DNA from: an uncultured Lachnospiraceae bacterium
GTDB taxonomy: Bacteria; Bacillota; Clostridia; Lachnospirales; Lachnospiraceae
Direction of reading: 5' to 3'
Assembly: GCA_947037115.1 (NCBI GenBank)
Contig: CAMQTN010000025.1
Coordinates: 1-39,004, forward strand
DNA length: 39,004 bases
The notes beneath the pieces are model-generated. The model was given only the letters and a program-made list of their open reading frames with translations. It was not told the origin of the DNA and did not search any database. This document shows positions 25,865 to 33,221 of the stretch, piece by piece (within the stretch, counting starts at the first letter, position 1; every line of letters starts with the position of its first letter). The position numbers and the translations under genes were made by a program.

Positions 25865-26914
25865 GTGAAAGAGCGGAACAAAAAGGTCAGATTTGCAGCT
25901 GTGGCGTGGAGTTTCTTTTTTGTGGGTATGATGTTTGGCGGATGCGGGCAGAATAATAATGCAGTCGGGAGAAATGAGGATATAGCAGGACAGACGGACA
26001 TAGAAGAGGAGTGGCAGGAAGATGAGAACAGTCTGGAAGGCTGGAAAGCATCCCTGCAATTGGGCGTACCAGAGGAGCTTACGGCGGAATCATTTCGCGG
26101 TGTGTCTGTCGTAAAAAATAAAACACCGTATTTTGCGGTTTCCTATGAGCCGAGAGCGTACAAAAATTCCTTTGACTGCTGGACAATTTCCGTGCCGTAT
26201 CAATCCATGGTATCTGTTGATACGGAAGCGGTGTACGAATACTTTCGCATTCTGGAGGATATGGAACTGACGCCTGTAGATGGAATGGGGCGCAAGGAAG
26301 CAGGGATAGAGGATACTTCTGACAGTATTTTTGTGGCTTACTACAGCGGACAGACAAAAGAAGGAGGGCAGGCGGAACCGGATCGGGGCATTACCTTCTG
26401 TTTTGGGAATCAGGATGAAAAAGGAAATTATTATGTGGAAGCTGGCGGCAAAGTCTGGTCCGCTGATAAAAAGGCGGTCGAAGATCTTTTTGCGGTTAAT
26501 CCCTATGAATGTATATTAAAGGTGGTAAGTGTGGTCAACCTGGAAACGGTTTCCAGTGTGACCATTGCGTTTGGAGATAAACAGTATGAGATGCAGACAG
26601 ACGGACAAACCTTCCGGTGGAATGGAGAGACGGCAGGCAGCACAGAGTTTCATGAACTGTATACAGAACTGATGAGTATCTTTATAGAACGGGAATTATC
26701 CAGGGAGGAAATGGAAAAAGTGAACGGCAAAGACAGAGAACTGCTGATGCGCGTCACTTATGAAAGAAACAGAGAAGATGCACCAAGGATTACACAATGT
26801 TATTATGCCTATGACGAAACCTATGCGTCAGTACAGGTGAATGGTACAGAGTTCTTTTTGGTGAGCAGGAAAGCGCTCAGACAGGTGCAGGAGAGAATTG
26901 AAAAGACTTTCTGA
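25865..26914 (+). CDS. Lipoprotein downstream of the sugar two-component system
   Basis: About 349 residues beginning at GTG 25865, which has AGAGG five bases upstream; GTG 25859, in frame, is an alternative. The N-terminus is basic, then hydrophobic, then MFGGCG, a workable lipobox. After an acidic linker there are beta-rich segments; the central part (GNYYVEAGGKVWSADKKAV) recalls DUF4340 lipoproteins, but the match is partial. It starts nine bases after the regulator stop, so it belongs to the operon and may be an extra outside component of the sensor or transporter. I do not know its function. Confidence 0.7.
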   Translation: MKERNKKVRFAAVAWSFFFVGMMFGGCGQNNNAVGRNEDIAGQTDIEEEWQEDENSLEGWKASLQLGVPEELTAESFRGVSVVKNKTPYFAVSYEPRAYKNSFDCWTISVPYQSMVSVDTEAVYEYFRILEDMELTPVDGMGRKEAGIEDTSDSIFVAYYSGQTKEGGQAEPDRGITFCFGNQDEKGNYYVEAGGKVWSADKKAVEDLFAVNPYECILKVVSVVNLETVSSVTIAFGDKQYEMQTDGQTFRWNGETAGSTEFHELYTELMSIFIERELSREEMEKVNGKDRELLMRVTYERNREDAPRITQCYYAYDETYASVQVNGTEFFLVSRKALRQVQERIEKTF

Positions 26915-26920
26915 GTCTTT
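26902..26920 (+). other. Hairpin at the stop of the lipoprotein gene
   Basis: AAAGACT (26902-26908) and AGTCTTT (26914-26920) form a seven-base stem around the stop codon, but no T run follows. It may end the operon weakly or protect the 3' end. Confidence 0.4.
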
Positions 26921-26931
26921 GGGGGAAACTC

Positions 26932-26960
26932 TTGAAAAACCCGGTTTTCAATGCTACACT
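26932..26960 (+). promoter_or_regulatory. Strong promoter of pgi
   Basis: TTGAAA (26932-26937), a 17-base spacer and TACACT (26955-26960) with a TG-C extension. The -35 and spacer also form a near-perfect inverted repeat, TTGAAAAACC with GGTTTTCAA (one extra A). The start is near 26967. Confidence 0.7.
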
Positions 26961-27001
26961 TAGGAAAGAAATGGTAATATTAAAAAAAGGAGAAGGCGAA
27001 G

Positions 27002-28348
27002 ATGAGTAAAGTTACATTTGACTATTCAAAGGCGGCATCGTTTATTGGGGAAAACGAAGTGGAATCCATGAAGAAACTGGCGCTTGACGCAAAAGAGGTA
27101 CTTGTGAGCAAGTCGGGAGCGGGCAATGATTTCCTTGGCTGGATCGACCTGCCTGTGGACTATGACAAGGAGGAGTTTGCGCGGATCAAGAAGGCGGCGG
27201 AAAAGATTCAGAGCGATTCCGAAGTGCTTATCGTAATCGGTATCGGCGGTTCTTATCTGGGCGCAAGGGCGGCCATTGAGTTTTTACGTCACAGCTTCTA
27301 CAATGTGGTGGACAAGTCCATCAGAAAGACCCCCGAAATTTATTTTGTAGGTAATTCCATCAGCTCTACTTATATTAAGCATCTGATTGATGTGATTGGG
27401 GACAGGGATTTCTCGATCAACATGATCTCCAAGTCCGGCACCACCACGGAGCCTGCAATCGCATTCCGCGTATTTAAGGAGATGGCGGAGAAGAAATACG
27501 GCAAGGAGGGCGCGGCGAAGAGAATTTACGCGACCACCGATAAGGCGAGAGGATCACTCAAGAATCTTGCCAATGAAGAAGGCTACGAGAGCTTTGTTGT
27601 CCCGGATGATGTGGGCGGACGCTTCTCCGTGCTGACGGCGGTGGGCTTACTTCCGATCGCTGTGTCCGGCGCGGATATTGACAAGCTGATGGAAGGTGCG
27701 GCGGAAGGCAGAAAGATGGCCTTGGAAGCTCCTTTTGAGGAAAATGAGGCCGTGAAGTATGCGGCGCTTCGCAATATCCTGCTCCGCAAGGGTAAAGTGA
27801 TCGAGATTCTTGCCAATTACGAGCCCAGCGCACACTATGTTTCCGAGTGGTGGAAACAGCTCTACGGCGAGTCCGAGGGTAAGGATCAGAAAGGTATTTT
27901 CCCGGCAAGCGTGGATCTTACAACCGATTTGCATTCCATGGGCCAGTTTATTCAGGATGGTTCCCGGACTATGTTTGAGACCGTTCTTAATATCGAAGCA
28001 AGCAGAGAGGAGATCATCATTGGCGAGGAGCCCGTGGATCTGGACGGCCTGAATTATCTGGCAGGTAAAAATGTTGACTTTGTCAACAAGAGCGCTATGA
28101 ACGGCACCATTCTGGCGCACACCGACGGACAGGTACCCAATTTCATGATCAATGTCCCCGAGGTAAATGAGTTTTATCTGGGTGAGCTGTTCTACTTCTT
28201 CGAGTTTGCCTGCGGCGTCAGCGGCTACCTGCTTGGCGTAAATCCGTTTAACCAGCCGGGTGTGGAAAGTTATAAGAAGAATATGTTCGCACTTCTTGGC
28301 AAGCCGGGTTATGAGGCACAGAGAGAGGAATTGCTTAAGAGATTATAA
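27002..28348 (+). CDS. pgi: Glucose-6-phosphate isomerase
   Basis: A 448-residue cytoplasmic phosphoglucose isomerase, interconverting glucose 6-phosphate and fructose 6-phosphate in glycolysis. Both family signatures are present: [14 protein letters not shown] and [19 protein letters not shown], along with [12 protein letters not shown] and SKSGTTTEP phosphate-binding loops and the catalytic glutamate region GESEGKD. Length is that of the short Firmicutes form. AAAGGAGAAGG precedes ATG 27002. It stands alone between its own promoter and a terminator, and shows frequent C- or G-ending codons, as expected for a strongly expressed housekeeping gene. Confidence 0.97.
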   Translation: MSKVTFDYSKAASFIGENEVESMKKLALDAKEVLVSKSGAGNDFLGWIDLPVDYDKEEFARIKKAAEKIQSDSEVLIVIGIGGSYLGARAAIEFLRHSFYNVVDKSIRKTPEIYFVGNSISSTYIKHLIDVIGDRDFSINMISKSGTTTEPAIAFRVFKEMAEKKYGKEGAAKRIYATTDKARGSLKNLANEEGYESFVVPDDVGGRFSVLTAVGLLPIAVSGADIDKLMEGAAEGRKMALEAPFEENEAVKYAALRNILLRKGKVIEILANYEPSAHYVSEWWKQLYGESEGKDQKGIFPASVDLTTDLHSMGQFIQDGSRTMFETVLNIEASREEIIIGEEPVDLDGLNYLAGKNVDFVNKSAMNGTILAHTDGQVPNFMINVPEVNEFYLGELFYFFEFACGVSGYLLGVNPFNQPGVESYKKNMFALLGKPGYEAQREELLKRL

Positions 28349-28382
28349 CAAATCGGGCGGGCTCGATTGTCAGATTTGTTTT
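28347..28382 (+). terminator. Likely terminator of pgi
   Basis: AACAAATC (28347-28354) pairs with GATTTGTT (28373-28380) and is followed by TT. Inside, ATCGGGC and GCTCGAT can also pair, giving an alternative tighter stem. It begins in the stop codon. Confidence 0.55.
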
Positions 28383-28412
28383 GCGGATTTGAAAATAAAG
28401 GAAGAAATTATG

Positions 28413-28443
28413 CGGCGCATGTCTCAATATGGGGTATGCGCCG
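28413..28443 (+). terminator. Second hairpin behind pgi
   Basis: CGGCGCAT (28413-28420) and ATGCGCCG (28436-28443) form a perfect eight-base stem, followed by TTTATACGCTTTTT. It may be a second terminator. The remainder of the gap to 28541 holds a TATAAT at 28505-28510 that could be the -10 of the next gene, with no good -35. Confidence 0.5.
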
Positions 28444-28540
28444 TTTATACGCTTTTTAGTTGATTATAAGATTGTGCCATGATATTCTACAATAGAAAAC
28501 AGTTTATAATAGCAAAAATCTATTGAAAGGAACTTGCGAA

Positions 28541-29299
28541 ATGGAGATACAATTTAGACAGCCGTCTGTGTTACAGATATGTGATCATGTTTATCTTTTA
28601 AATGACAATGACGAATCGACAGGATATGTTGTGATCGGAAATAAATGTGCCGCTGTAATTGACACGATGATAGGGTTGGTGGATGTAAAGGCGGAAGTGC
28701 AAAAGCTGACGGATTTACCCGTTATATGCATCAATACGCACGGACATATAGACCATATTGGCGGAAACTGGAGCTTTGAGCAGGCGTATATTAATCCCGC
28801 AGATTTGTCTCTGGCAGAAGAATCGTTGTCCACACCGCAGATGAAAGAGGCTATACAGAAGCTCGGCATTCGATTCCCGGATTTTTTACCCATTGATGAC
28901 GAGCAGATATTTGATTTGGGAGGGCTGGAGCTACAGGCGTTTTATCTGCCGGGGCATACGGCCGGAGAGATTGTGCTGCTGGACCGGGAGGATCGGATTC
29001 TATTTACAGGTGACGGCGTGATTGAGCAGATCTGGATGCAGCTTCCGGAATCTCTTCCACTAAAAATGCAAATTAAAAGCATGCAGCACATTCAGCATCT
29101 TCGAACCGAGTACGACATGATATTGACAGGGCACAGTCGCGGGCTCGAGGCGGCGGAGCTGTTTGATGAGCTGCTTGCGGCCGCTATTGATTTGGAAAAT
29201 GGAAATACGGCTAATGATATCGCATATCAGTGGTTTGGAGGGATATGTAAGGCACATCCTTATGGCAGGGAACCGCGTAGAATTGTTTATCAGGGATAA
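28541..29299 (+). CDS. MBL-fold metallohydrolase
   Basis: A 252-residue metallo-beta-lactamase-fold enzyme without signal peptide. The metal-binding motif THGHIDHIGG, a second histidine in LPGHTAGE, the bridging aspartate in FTGDGV, and a late histidine in LTGHSRG complete the two-metal site. Likely a hydrolase of a thioester, phosphoester or lactone in the cytoplasm; the exact reaction cannot be told. AAAGGAA lies eight bases before ATG 28541. Sixty-eight bases separate it from the DUF3791/DUF3990 set, so cotranscription is possible. Confidence 0.9.
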   Translation: MEIQFRQPSVLQICDHVYLLNDNDESTGYVVIGNKCAAVIDTMIGLVDVKAEVQKLTDLPVICINTHGHIDHIGGNWSFEQAYINPADLSLAEESLSTPQMKEAIQKLGIRFPDFLPIDDEQIFDLGGLELQAFYLPGHTAGEIVLLDREDRILFTGDGVIEQIWMQLPESLPLKMQIKSMQHIQHLRTEYDMILTGHSRGLEAAELFDELLAAAIDLENGNTANDIAYQWFGGICKAHPYGREPRRIVYQG

Positions 29300-29367
29300 A
29301 TTTATCAGGAACCAGGGCAGCAGGAGCTTCGTTTTTTTGTTCATTCGGCTGAGGAGGTATAAAATTA

Positions 29368-29606
29368 TGTTATCTGAAGAAAAAATCAAAGATGCGAAAG
29401 AGCTTGAGTTTGTAATTTTCTGCATAGAAAATATTGCCGAAAAATTGAAGAAAAGGGCGGATCAGATATATGTGGCATTGGCAGAGAAAAGCAATATTTT
29501 AAATGATTATATTGTGCCGGAATATGAAATGCTGCACACACAGAGCAAAGAGTATATTGTAAATGATATTGTTGAGGTAATGAAAGAGCGAGGTGTGCAA
29601 ACATGA
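29368..29606 (+). CDS. DUF3791 domain protein (possible antitoxin-side partner)
   Basis: A 79-residue all-helical protein that fits DUF3791: a first helix with ELEFVIFCIENIAEKL, then a NILNDYIVPEYEMLHTQSKEYIVNDIV segment. AGGAGGT precedes ATG 29368 at proper spacing; longer in-frame starts upstream lack a site. It overlaps the DUF3990 gene by four bases (ATGA). DUF3791 and DUF3990 genes are, as I recall, regularly found together, and the pair looks like a small helical partner with an enzyme. A role as antitoxin or accessory is inference. Confidence 0.82.
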
Positions 29607-30076
29607 TTCTGTATCATGGTTCTAATATAGAAATTCGGGTACCTGATTTGAGGCATTCCCGATTTAATGTGGATTTCGGACGCGGATTTTACACGACACC
29701 TATTTATAACCAAGCAGTGAAATGGTGCGGAAAATTTAAGAGGCGTGGCGAGGAAGGAATTGTTTCCTGCTATGAATTCGATGAAAATGCATATAATGAA
29801 TGCAGGATGCTGGCTTTTGAGTCTTATTCAGAGGAATGGCTTGATTTCATTTTGAACTGTCGCAGTGGGAAAGATACTTCTGACTATGATATTGTAACGG
29901 GCGGAGTAGCCAATGATAAAGTATTTAATACGGTAGAACTATATTTTGACGGGTTGATTGATAAGGCAGAGGCAATCAGCAGATTGCGTTATGAAAAGCC
30001 TAACTTGCAGATTTGCCTTAGGACGGAAGATATTTTAAAGAAGTATTTACATTTTAAAGGGAGTGAGCGGGTATGA
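29603..30076 (+). CDS. DUF3990 protein, ADP-ribosyltransferase-like (possible toxin)
   Basis: A 157-residue protein matching DUF3990. The order of motifs resembles ADP-ribosyltransferases: LYHGS at the N-terminus (H5), DFGRGFYTT (Y30) in the position of the second motif, and NLQICLRT near the C-terminus (Q136) on the third-motif strand, in place of the usual glutamate. It would use NAD to modify a target, if active. It overlaps the genes before and after by four bases each, showing a tight three-gene unit. Toxin function is inferred from architecture only; no target or activity is shown. Confidence 0.8.
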   Translation: MILYHGSNIEIRVPDLRHSRFNVDFGRGFYTTPIYNQAVKWCGKFKRRGEEGIVSCYEFDENAYNECRMLAFESYSEEWLDFILNCRSGKDTSDYDIVTGGVANDKVFNTVELYFDGLIDKAEAISRLRYEKPNLQICLRTEDILKKYLHFKGSERV

Positions 30077-30288
30077 ATGCGAATCCGATTTTATTGCAAA
30101 AAAAATATGCACGTTTGGTTGAGAGTCTGTCCGTGCGTGTGGGATTCTCTCTTGATGAAGCGCTTTCCTTCTTTTACCATTCGGAATGTTATCGGCTGAT
30201 AAGCGAAGGAGTGTCCGACATGCACTGTATGAGTGATGAATATTTGGTGGAAGAACTGATTATGGAATATCGTAGAAATAGAGTATAA
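30073..30288 (+). CDS. DUF3791-like small helical protein
   Basis: A 71-residue helical protein, start ATG 30073 overlapping the DUF3990 stop by four bases, with GAGTGAGCGG upstream. The pattern (helix, DEALSFFYHSECYRLI, SDMHCMSDEYLVEELIMEY) resembles a divergent DUF3791-like domain. Together with the first gene it brackets the DUF3990 protein, so it may be a second immunity or antitoxin element. Function unknown. Confidence 0.72.
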   Translation: MNANPILLQKKYARLVESLSVRVGFSLDEALSFFYHSECYRLISEGVSDMHCMSDEYLVEELIMEYRRNRV

Positions 30289-30295
30289 CATTTAG

Positions 30296-30343
30296 GGAGA
30301 ATATGGGGCATTCTCCGAATCGGGCGCATGGGCCTCGTTTTTT
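30296..30343 (+). terminator. Probable terminator of the DUF3990 unit
   Basis: A seven-base stem GGAGAAT/ATTCTCC (30296-30302, 30310-30316) is followed by a weaker GGGC/GCCT-type stem and a run of six T at 30338-30343. Confidence 0.5.
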
Positions 30344-30353
30344 CTACTGTAGG

Positions 30354-30382
30354 TTGCGCAAATATACAGAGGTCTGTATAGA
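30354..30382 (+). promoter_or_regulatory. XRE-regulator promoter with overlapping 18-base palindrome
   Basis: TTGCGC (30354-30359), 17 bases, TATAGA (30377-30382). The spacer and -10 contain the perfect palindrome TATACAGA-GG-TCTGTATA (30363-30380), a good candidate operator for the XRE regulator encoded next, acting as its own repressor. Confidence 0.65.
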
Positions 30383-30438
30383 AGGTAACCTTGGGCTTTG
30401 ATAGGATGCAGATATCAAAACAAAAGGAGGAACACAAC

Positions 30439-30903
30439 ATGGATTTTTCTGAAAAACTATTAACCTTACGGAAGGCGAAGGACATGACACAGGAACAGCT
30501 TGCCGAAAAGCTGAATGTTTCGAGGCAGTCCGTCTCCAAGTGGGAGAGTGGTCAGGCGGTTCCCGAGCTGGAAAAGATCGTAGCATTGAGCACAGTTTTT
30601 GACGTTACCACAGACTATCTGTTAAAGCCGTCGGAGATCGATGATCTGTCCGTGAAGACAGAAATGCTCGAAAAGCAGCAACAGCAGATGCTTCTACGGG
30701 AACAGCGGCAGCAGAAAATCAGGGAATGCATTTTATATGGGATTGTCGTCTATTTGATACTTCTGGCCGTATGTTTTGTCGAACATAATTTTTTCTGGGA
30801 GTGGGATATATGGAATCCCAGTATATTTATGGCGGAGTTTCTGACGGCCACAGCGGTTGTGGTTTTTGTATGTGCCAGAAAATTCAGGGGTGAAAAGCAG
30901 TAA
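30439..30903 (+). CDS. XRE-family regulator with C-terminal membrane helices
   Basis: A 154-residue protein. Residues 1-62 are a helix-turn-helix of the XRE/Cro type ([20 protein letters not shown], then [20 protein letters not shown]). A short coiled, glutamine-rich stretch (about 75-95) leads to two membrane helices (about 97-118 and 125-145). Membrane-tethered XRE repressors of this kind occur widely in Clostridia and often control a nearby transporter. AAAGGAGG lies eight bases before ATG 30439. Directly downstream is a broken MATE transporter, the probable former target. A palindrome at 30363-30380 overlaps its promoter. Confidence 0.88.
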   Translation: MDFSEKLLTLRKAKDMTQEQLAEKLNVSRQSVSKWESGQAVPELEKIVALSTVFDVTTDYLLKPSEIDDLSVKTEMLEKQQQQMLLREQRQQKIRECILYGIVVYLILLAVCFVEHNFFWEWDIWNPSIFMAEFLTATAVVVFVCARKFRGEKQ

Positions 30904-30906
30904 CAT

Positions 30907-31278
30907 TTGCGTCATAACGATTTCTATATGATGAGGGCGTTTCAATTAAGTATACCGATTTTTGTGGAATCTGTCAGAAACGGTAAGAAATTACGCAGGA
31001 ACTATCTGCTGATCTTTGGAAAATTTGGTCTGCCCGCTATGGGTATTCGGGGAGCGGCAATTGCGACAGTGACGGGAAGGTTTCTGGCTTTCCGGATACT
31101 CATGTGGATTTTATTTGATATGAGAAGAAAGCAGTCAAAGTGGAAGATATGCTGGGACAAAATTGTACCCAATATGCGCAGGGTCATTACATATGGGATT
31201 CCGGCAGCAGGCGAGCAGATATCCGTTTCAGATGGACAGCGGCAGTATGTGAAAAACAAAAGTGAAATGGGGATCTGA
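30907..31278 (+). pseudogene. Remnant of a MATE-family efflux transporter
   Basis: The segment LLIFGKFGLPAMGIRGAAIATV and, later, ITYGIPAAGEQIS are typical of MATE transporters (roughly residues 170-260 of a 450-residue protein). The frame before residue 30 and after residue 108 no longer resembles the family, and the rest of the gene is absent. No ribosome site or full-length frame exists. A decayed fragment, next to the XRE regulator that may once have controlled it. Confidence 0.78.
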
Positions 31279-31309
31279 CAGTATAATGCAAAAGCGGTGA
31301 CAGGAATTA

Positions 31310-31978
31310 TTATTCAAAAAATAACAACGCCGTCACAGTAAACACATCGCCTTCCACTTCAATTTCCAGACTGCCGTTATATTTTTCCACCTTTTCCCGC
31401 ACGTTGCGCAGACCGATGCCGTGGTGTCGGGTGTCGGCTTTGGTGGTGGGAAAGATACCAAAAAGCTTTCGGGGAGGAACACAGGGATTTTGTATTTTAA
31501 TAATTAGAAACTGGTGGATTCTGCGAAGCGTTACTTCCATATGGGGCGGATTGCCGGTCTGGTTCATATAACGAAGGCAGGCTTCCGCGGCATTGTCCAG
31601 TAAATTAAATAATATCACACAAAGATCGTCAGAGGTGATATTACAGTCCTTTGGAAATTCCGCGTTTACATCTATTTCAATTCCCTGTTTTTGTGCCTCG
31701 AGAAGGGTATGGTTTAAAATGGCGTCCACGATATCGACGCCGCTCCATGTGGTGTCGGACAGCTCGTCAATCGGGGCGCTGATAGAGTTAATGTAATCTG
31801 CGATTTCCGATGTTCCGTTCTTTTTGGCAAGGTGGTAAATCATCTGCAGGTGGTGGTTCATATCGTGATACAGATGCTCGTTCTTGCGGTAAAGATCCGT
31901 GAGGAGATGATAATTCTCTTCCAATACCGTGTTTTTGCGTTCCAGAAATTTGATACGGTTTTTGCGTGTCTGCAGCAT
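31310..31978 (-). CDS. GHKL-type histidine kinase lacking a membrane sensor
   Basis: A 222-residue kinase resembling the cytoplasmic half of AgrC-like kinases. A short coiled coil (residues 1-33) leads to the phosphoacceptor H38 in LYHDMNHHL, then the GHKL ATPase with N box NLLDNAAEAC and G box GIGLRNVREKVEKY. No membrane helix is present: the regulator gene ends 26 bases upstream and this gene has its own AGAGGAC site, so the full-length transmembrane part is absent, not missed. Either a soluble kinase fed by another sensor, or a truncated derivative. It is cotranscribed with the LytTR regulator. Confidence 0.85.
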   Translation of the reverse strand: MLQTRKNRIKFLERKNTVLEENYHLLTDLYRKNEHLYHDMNHHLQMIYHLAKKNGTSEIADYINSISAPIDELSDTTWSGVDIVDAILNHTLLEAQKQGIEIDVNAEFPKDCNITSDDLCVILFNLLDNAAEACLRYMNQTGNPPHMEVTLRRIHQFLIIKIQNPCVPPRKLFGIFPTTKADTRHHGIGLRNVREKVEKYNGSLEIEVEGDVFTVTALLFFE

Positions 31979-32004
31979 AATGTCCTCTATTCTAAAACAG
32001 ATGG

Positions 32005-32751
32005 TCAGACTTTATTTTTCCAATAAAGGTTCAGTTTTTTCTTAAATTCCGGCAGTCGGCTCTGGGAAATCGGCAGATGCGTCTGATCCGTGAGAATACA
32101 GTCGCAGCGTGAAATTCCCGTTACATGCCGCAGGTTCACGATAAATCCCCGTTCAATAAAATAGAATTCATCCGAATGCAGATCGTCAAAAACTTCCGTC
32201 AGCGTTTTGCGAAGCCGTTTGGTCTGGTTTGCCGGGTCCTGGTTCTGGTTTTTATCATATGCCATGTGAAAGAGCGCGTTTTTCCCATCCTTTTCAATAT
32301 ACAGGATATTTCTGAGAGCAATCCGTTCAAAGAGGTTCTGGCTGCTGATAATATAGGAATCCGTATTTTGGATTTCCAAAAATGATGCAGCATCTTTCAG
32401 CGCATGGGGAAGCCGGGTTTTAAGCTGGTTTTTGGGAATGTAACGAAAAATATGGAGTTCGTAGGCATCTACGGCATATTTATAGTGGGCGGTCACAAAA
32501 ATCATCAATGCGTCCGGCAACAGTTCATGGATCTGTTTCGCCAGTTCCATTCCGGAAAGATCGGGCATCTCGATATCGAGAAGCAGCAGGTCAAAGTGCT
32601 TACCGTCCTGAATTTCATAGAGGAGCGTCCGGCCGTCTGTGTAGGTTGACAGGATAGAAAAGGCCTGTTGCCGTTGCAGACAGTCCTCTGTAATTACTTT
32701 TATTTCATTTAAAAGAAGCGGTTCGTCGTCGCAAATTCCGATCTGTAACAT
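32005..32751 (-). CDS. LytTR-family response regulator
   Basis: A 248-residue regulator. The receiver domain (residues 2-120) has D8-D9 in CDDE, phosphoacceptor D59 in LLLLDIEM, T in FVTAHYK and a PKNQ at the place of the usual lysine loop. A LytTR DNA-binding domain follows (about 140-245; LRNILYIEKDG, FYFIERGFIVNLRHV, LPISQSRLPEFKKKL). Typical of AgrA-like and bacteriocin regulators. AGAGGAG lies about 13 bases before ATG. It precedes the kinase gene; the pair is convergent to the MATE remnant and divergent from the ABC exporter operon, a plausible target. Confidence 0.92.
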   Translation of the reverse strand: MLQIGICDDEPLLLNEIKVITEDCLQRQQAFSILSTYTDGRTLLYEIQDGKHFDLLLLDIEMPDLSGMELAKQIHELLPDALMIFVTAHYKYAVDAYELHIFRYIPKNQLKTRLPHALKDAASFLEIQNTDSYIISSQNLFERIALRNILYIEKDGKNALFHMAYDKNQNQDPANQTKRLRKTLTEVFDDLHSDEFYFIERGFIVNLRHVTGISRCDCILTDQTHLPISQSRLPEFKKKLNLYWKNKV

Positions 32752-32801
32752 AGTTGTCTTGATTCTCCTCTGTCGTCAGACGTCAATTTCTATCCATTTT
32801 T

Positions 32802-32924
32802 TCATATCGGTAGAATGATGATTTCCTGCAAATACCAGTACATTGCGCCGTCACCGACTAAGCGTCCCATTCCGATCACTTTTCCATCGCAGATCACTGA
32901 AACGTCAAACAGTGATTTTTCCAT
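32802..32924 (-). pseudogene. GNAT acetyltransferase fragment
   Basis: A 40-codon frame reads like the central beta strands of a GNAT acetyltransferase: VSVICDGKVIGMGRLVGDG, then YWYLQEIIILPI, ending at TGA where the acetyl-CoA-binding GxGxG/A motif would follow. The in-frame bases just upstream (LLAEKGETYME) extend the resemblance before a stop. Both ends are lost, so this is a relic. With it, the 353-base gap 32752-33104 holds no intact gene. Confidence 0.72.
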
Positions 32925-33082
32925 ATAGGTTTCTCCCTTTTCTGCCAATAATCTTTACTGGAAACTAATTTATCAATCCAGGGCGAAATAGCAGAAAGAT
33001 AATTTCTTATTATAAGTATAAATAATATTTTTCGCGCAGGCAATGGAAATTAAGGGACAAAAAAGGCAGATTGGAGGACAGT

Positions 33083-33117
33083 CAAAGTATATGCAGGATT
33101 TTTTATGATATACTTTG
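33083..33117 (+). promoter_or_regulatory. Exporter promoter within a 10-base inverted repeat
   Basis: CAAAGTATAT (33083-33092) and ATATACTTTG (33108-33117) are exact reverse complements. The right arm includes an extended -10 (TG-A-TATACT, 33106-33114). No -35 is evident, which fits need of an activator binding the repeat. Confidence 0.55.
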
Positions 33118-33135
33118 CACGTAGCCAATACAGTA

Positions 33136-33180
33136 GTAGTACACGCTTGGAAAGTTGCTGTCTTTCTGGGTGTGTACTAC
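33136..33180 (+). repeat. Stem-loop in the leader of the ABC exporter operon
   Basis: GTAGTACAC (33136-33144) and GTGTACTAC (33172-33180) pair exactly; inside, GAAAG (33150-33154) can pair with CTTTC (33162-33166). The structure lies in the transcribed leader, followed by six A rather than T. It may be an RNA structure or a protein site. Confidence 0.55.
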
Positions 33181-33221
33181 AAAAAAGAAAACAGACGAAG
33201 ATTAGAAATGAGGGAAGCAAT

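Noticed and set aside
33105..33221. Longer N-terminus for exporter subunit 1
   Set aside because: The ATG at 33105 lies before the predicted transcript start, and ATG 33222 has a good ribosome site and matches the normal subunit layout.
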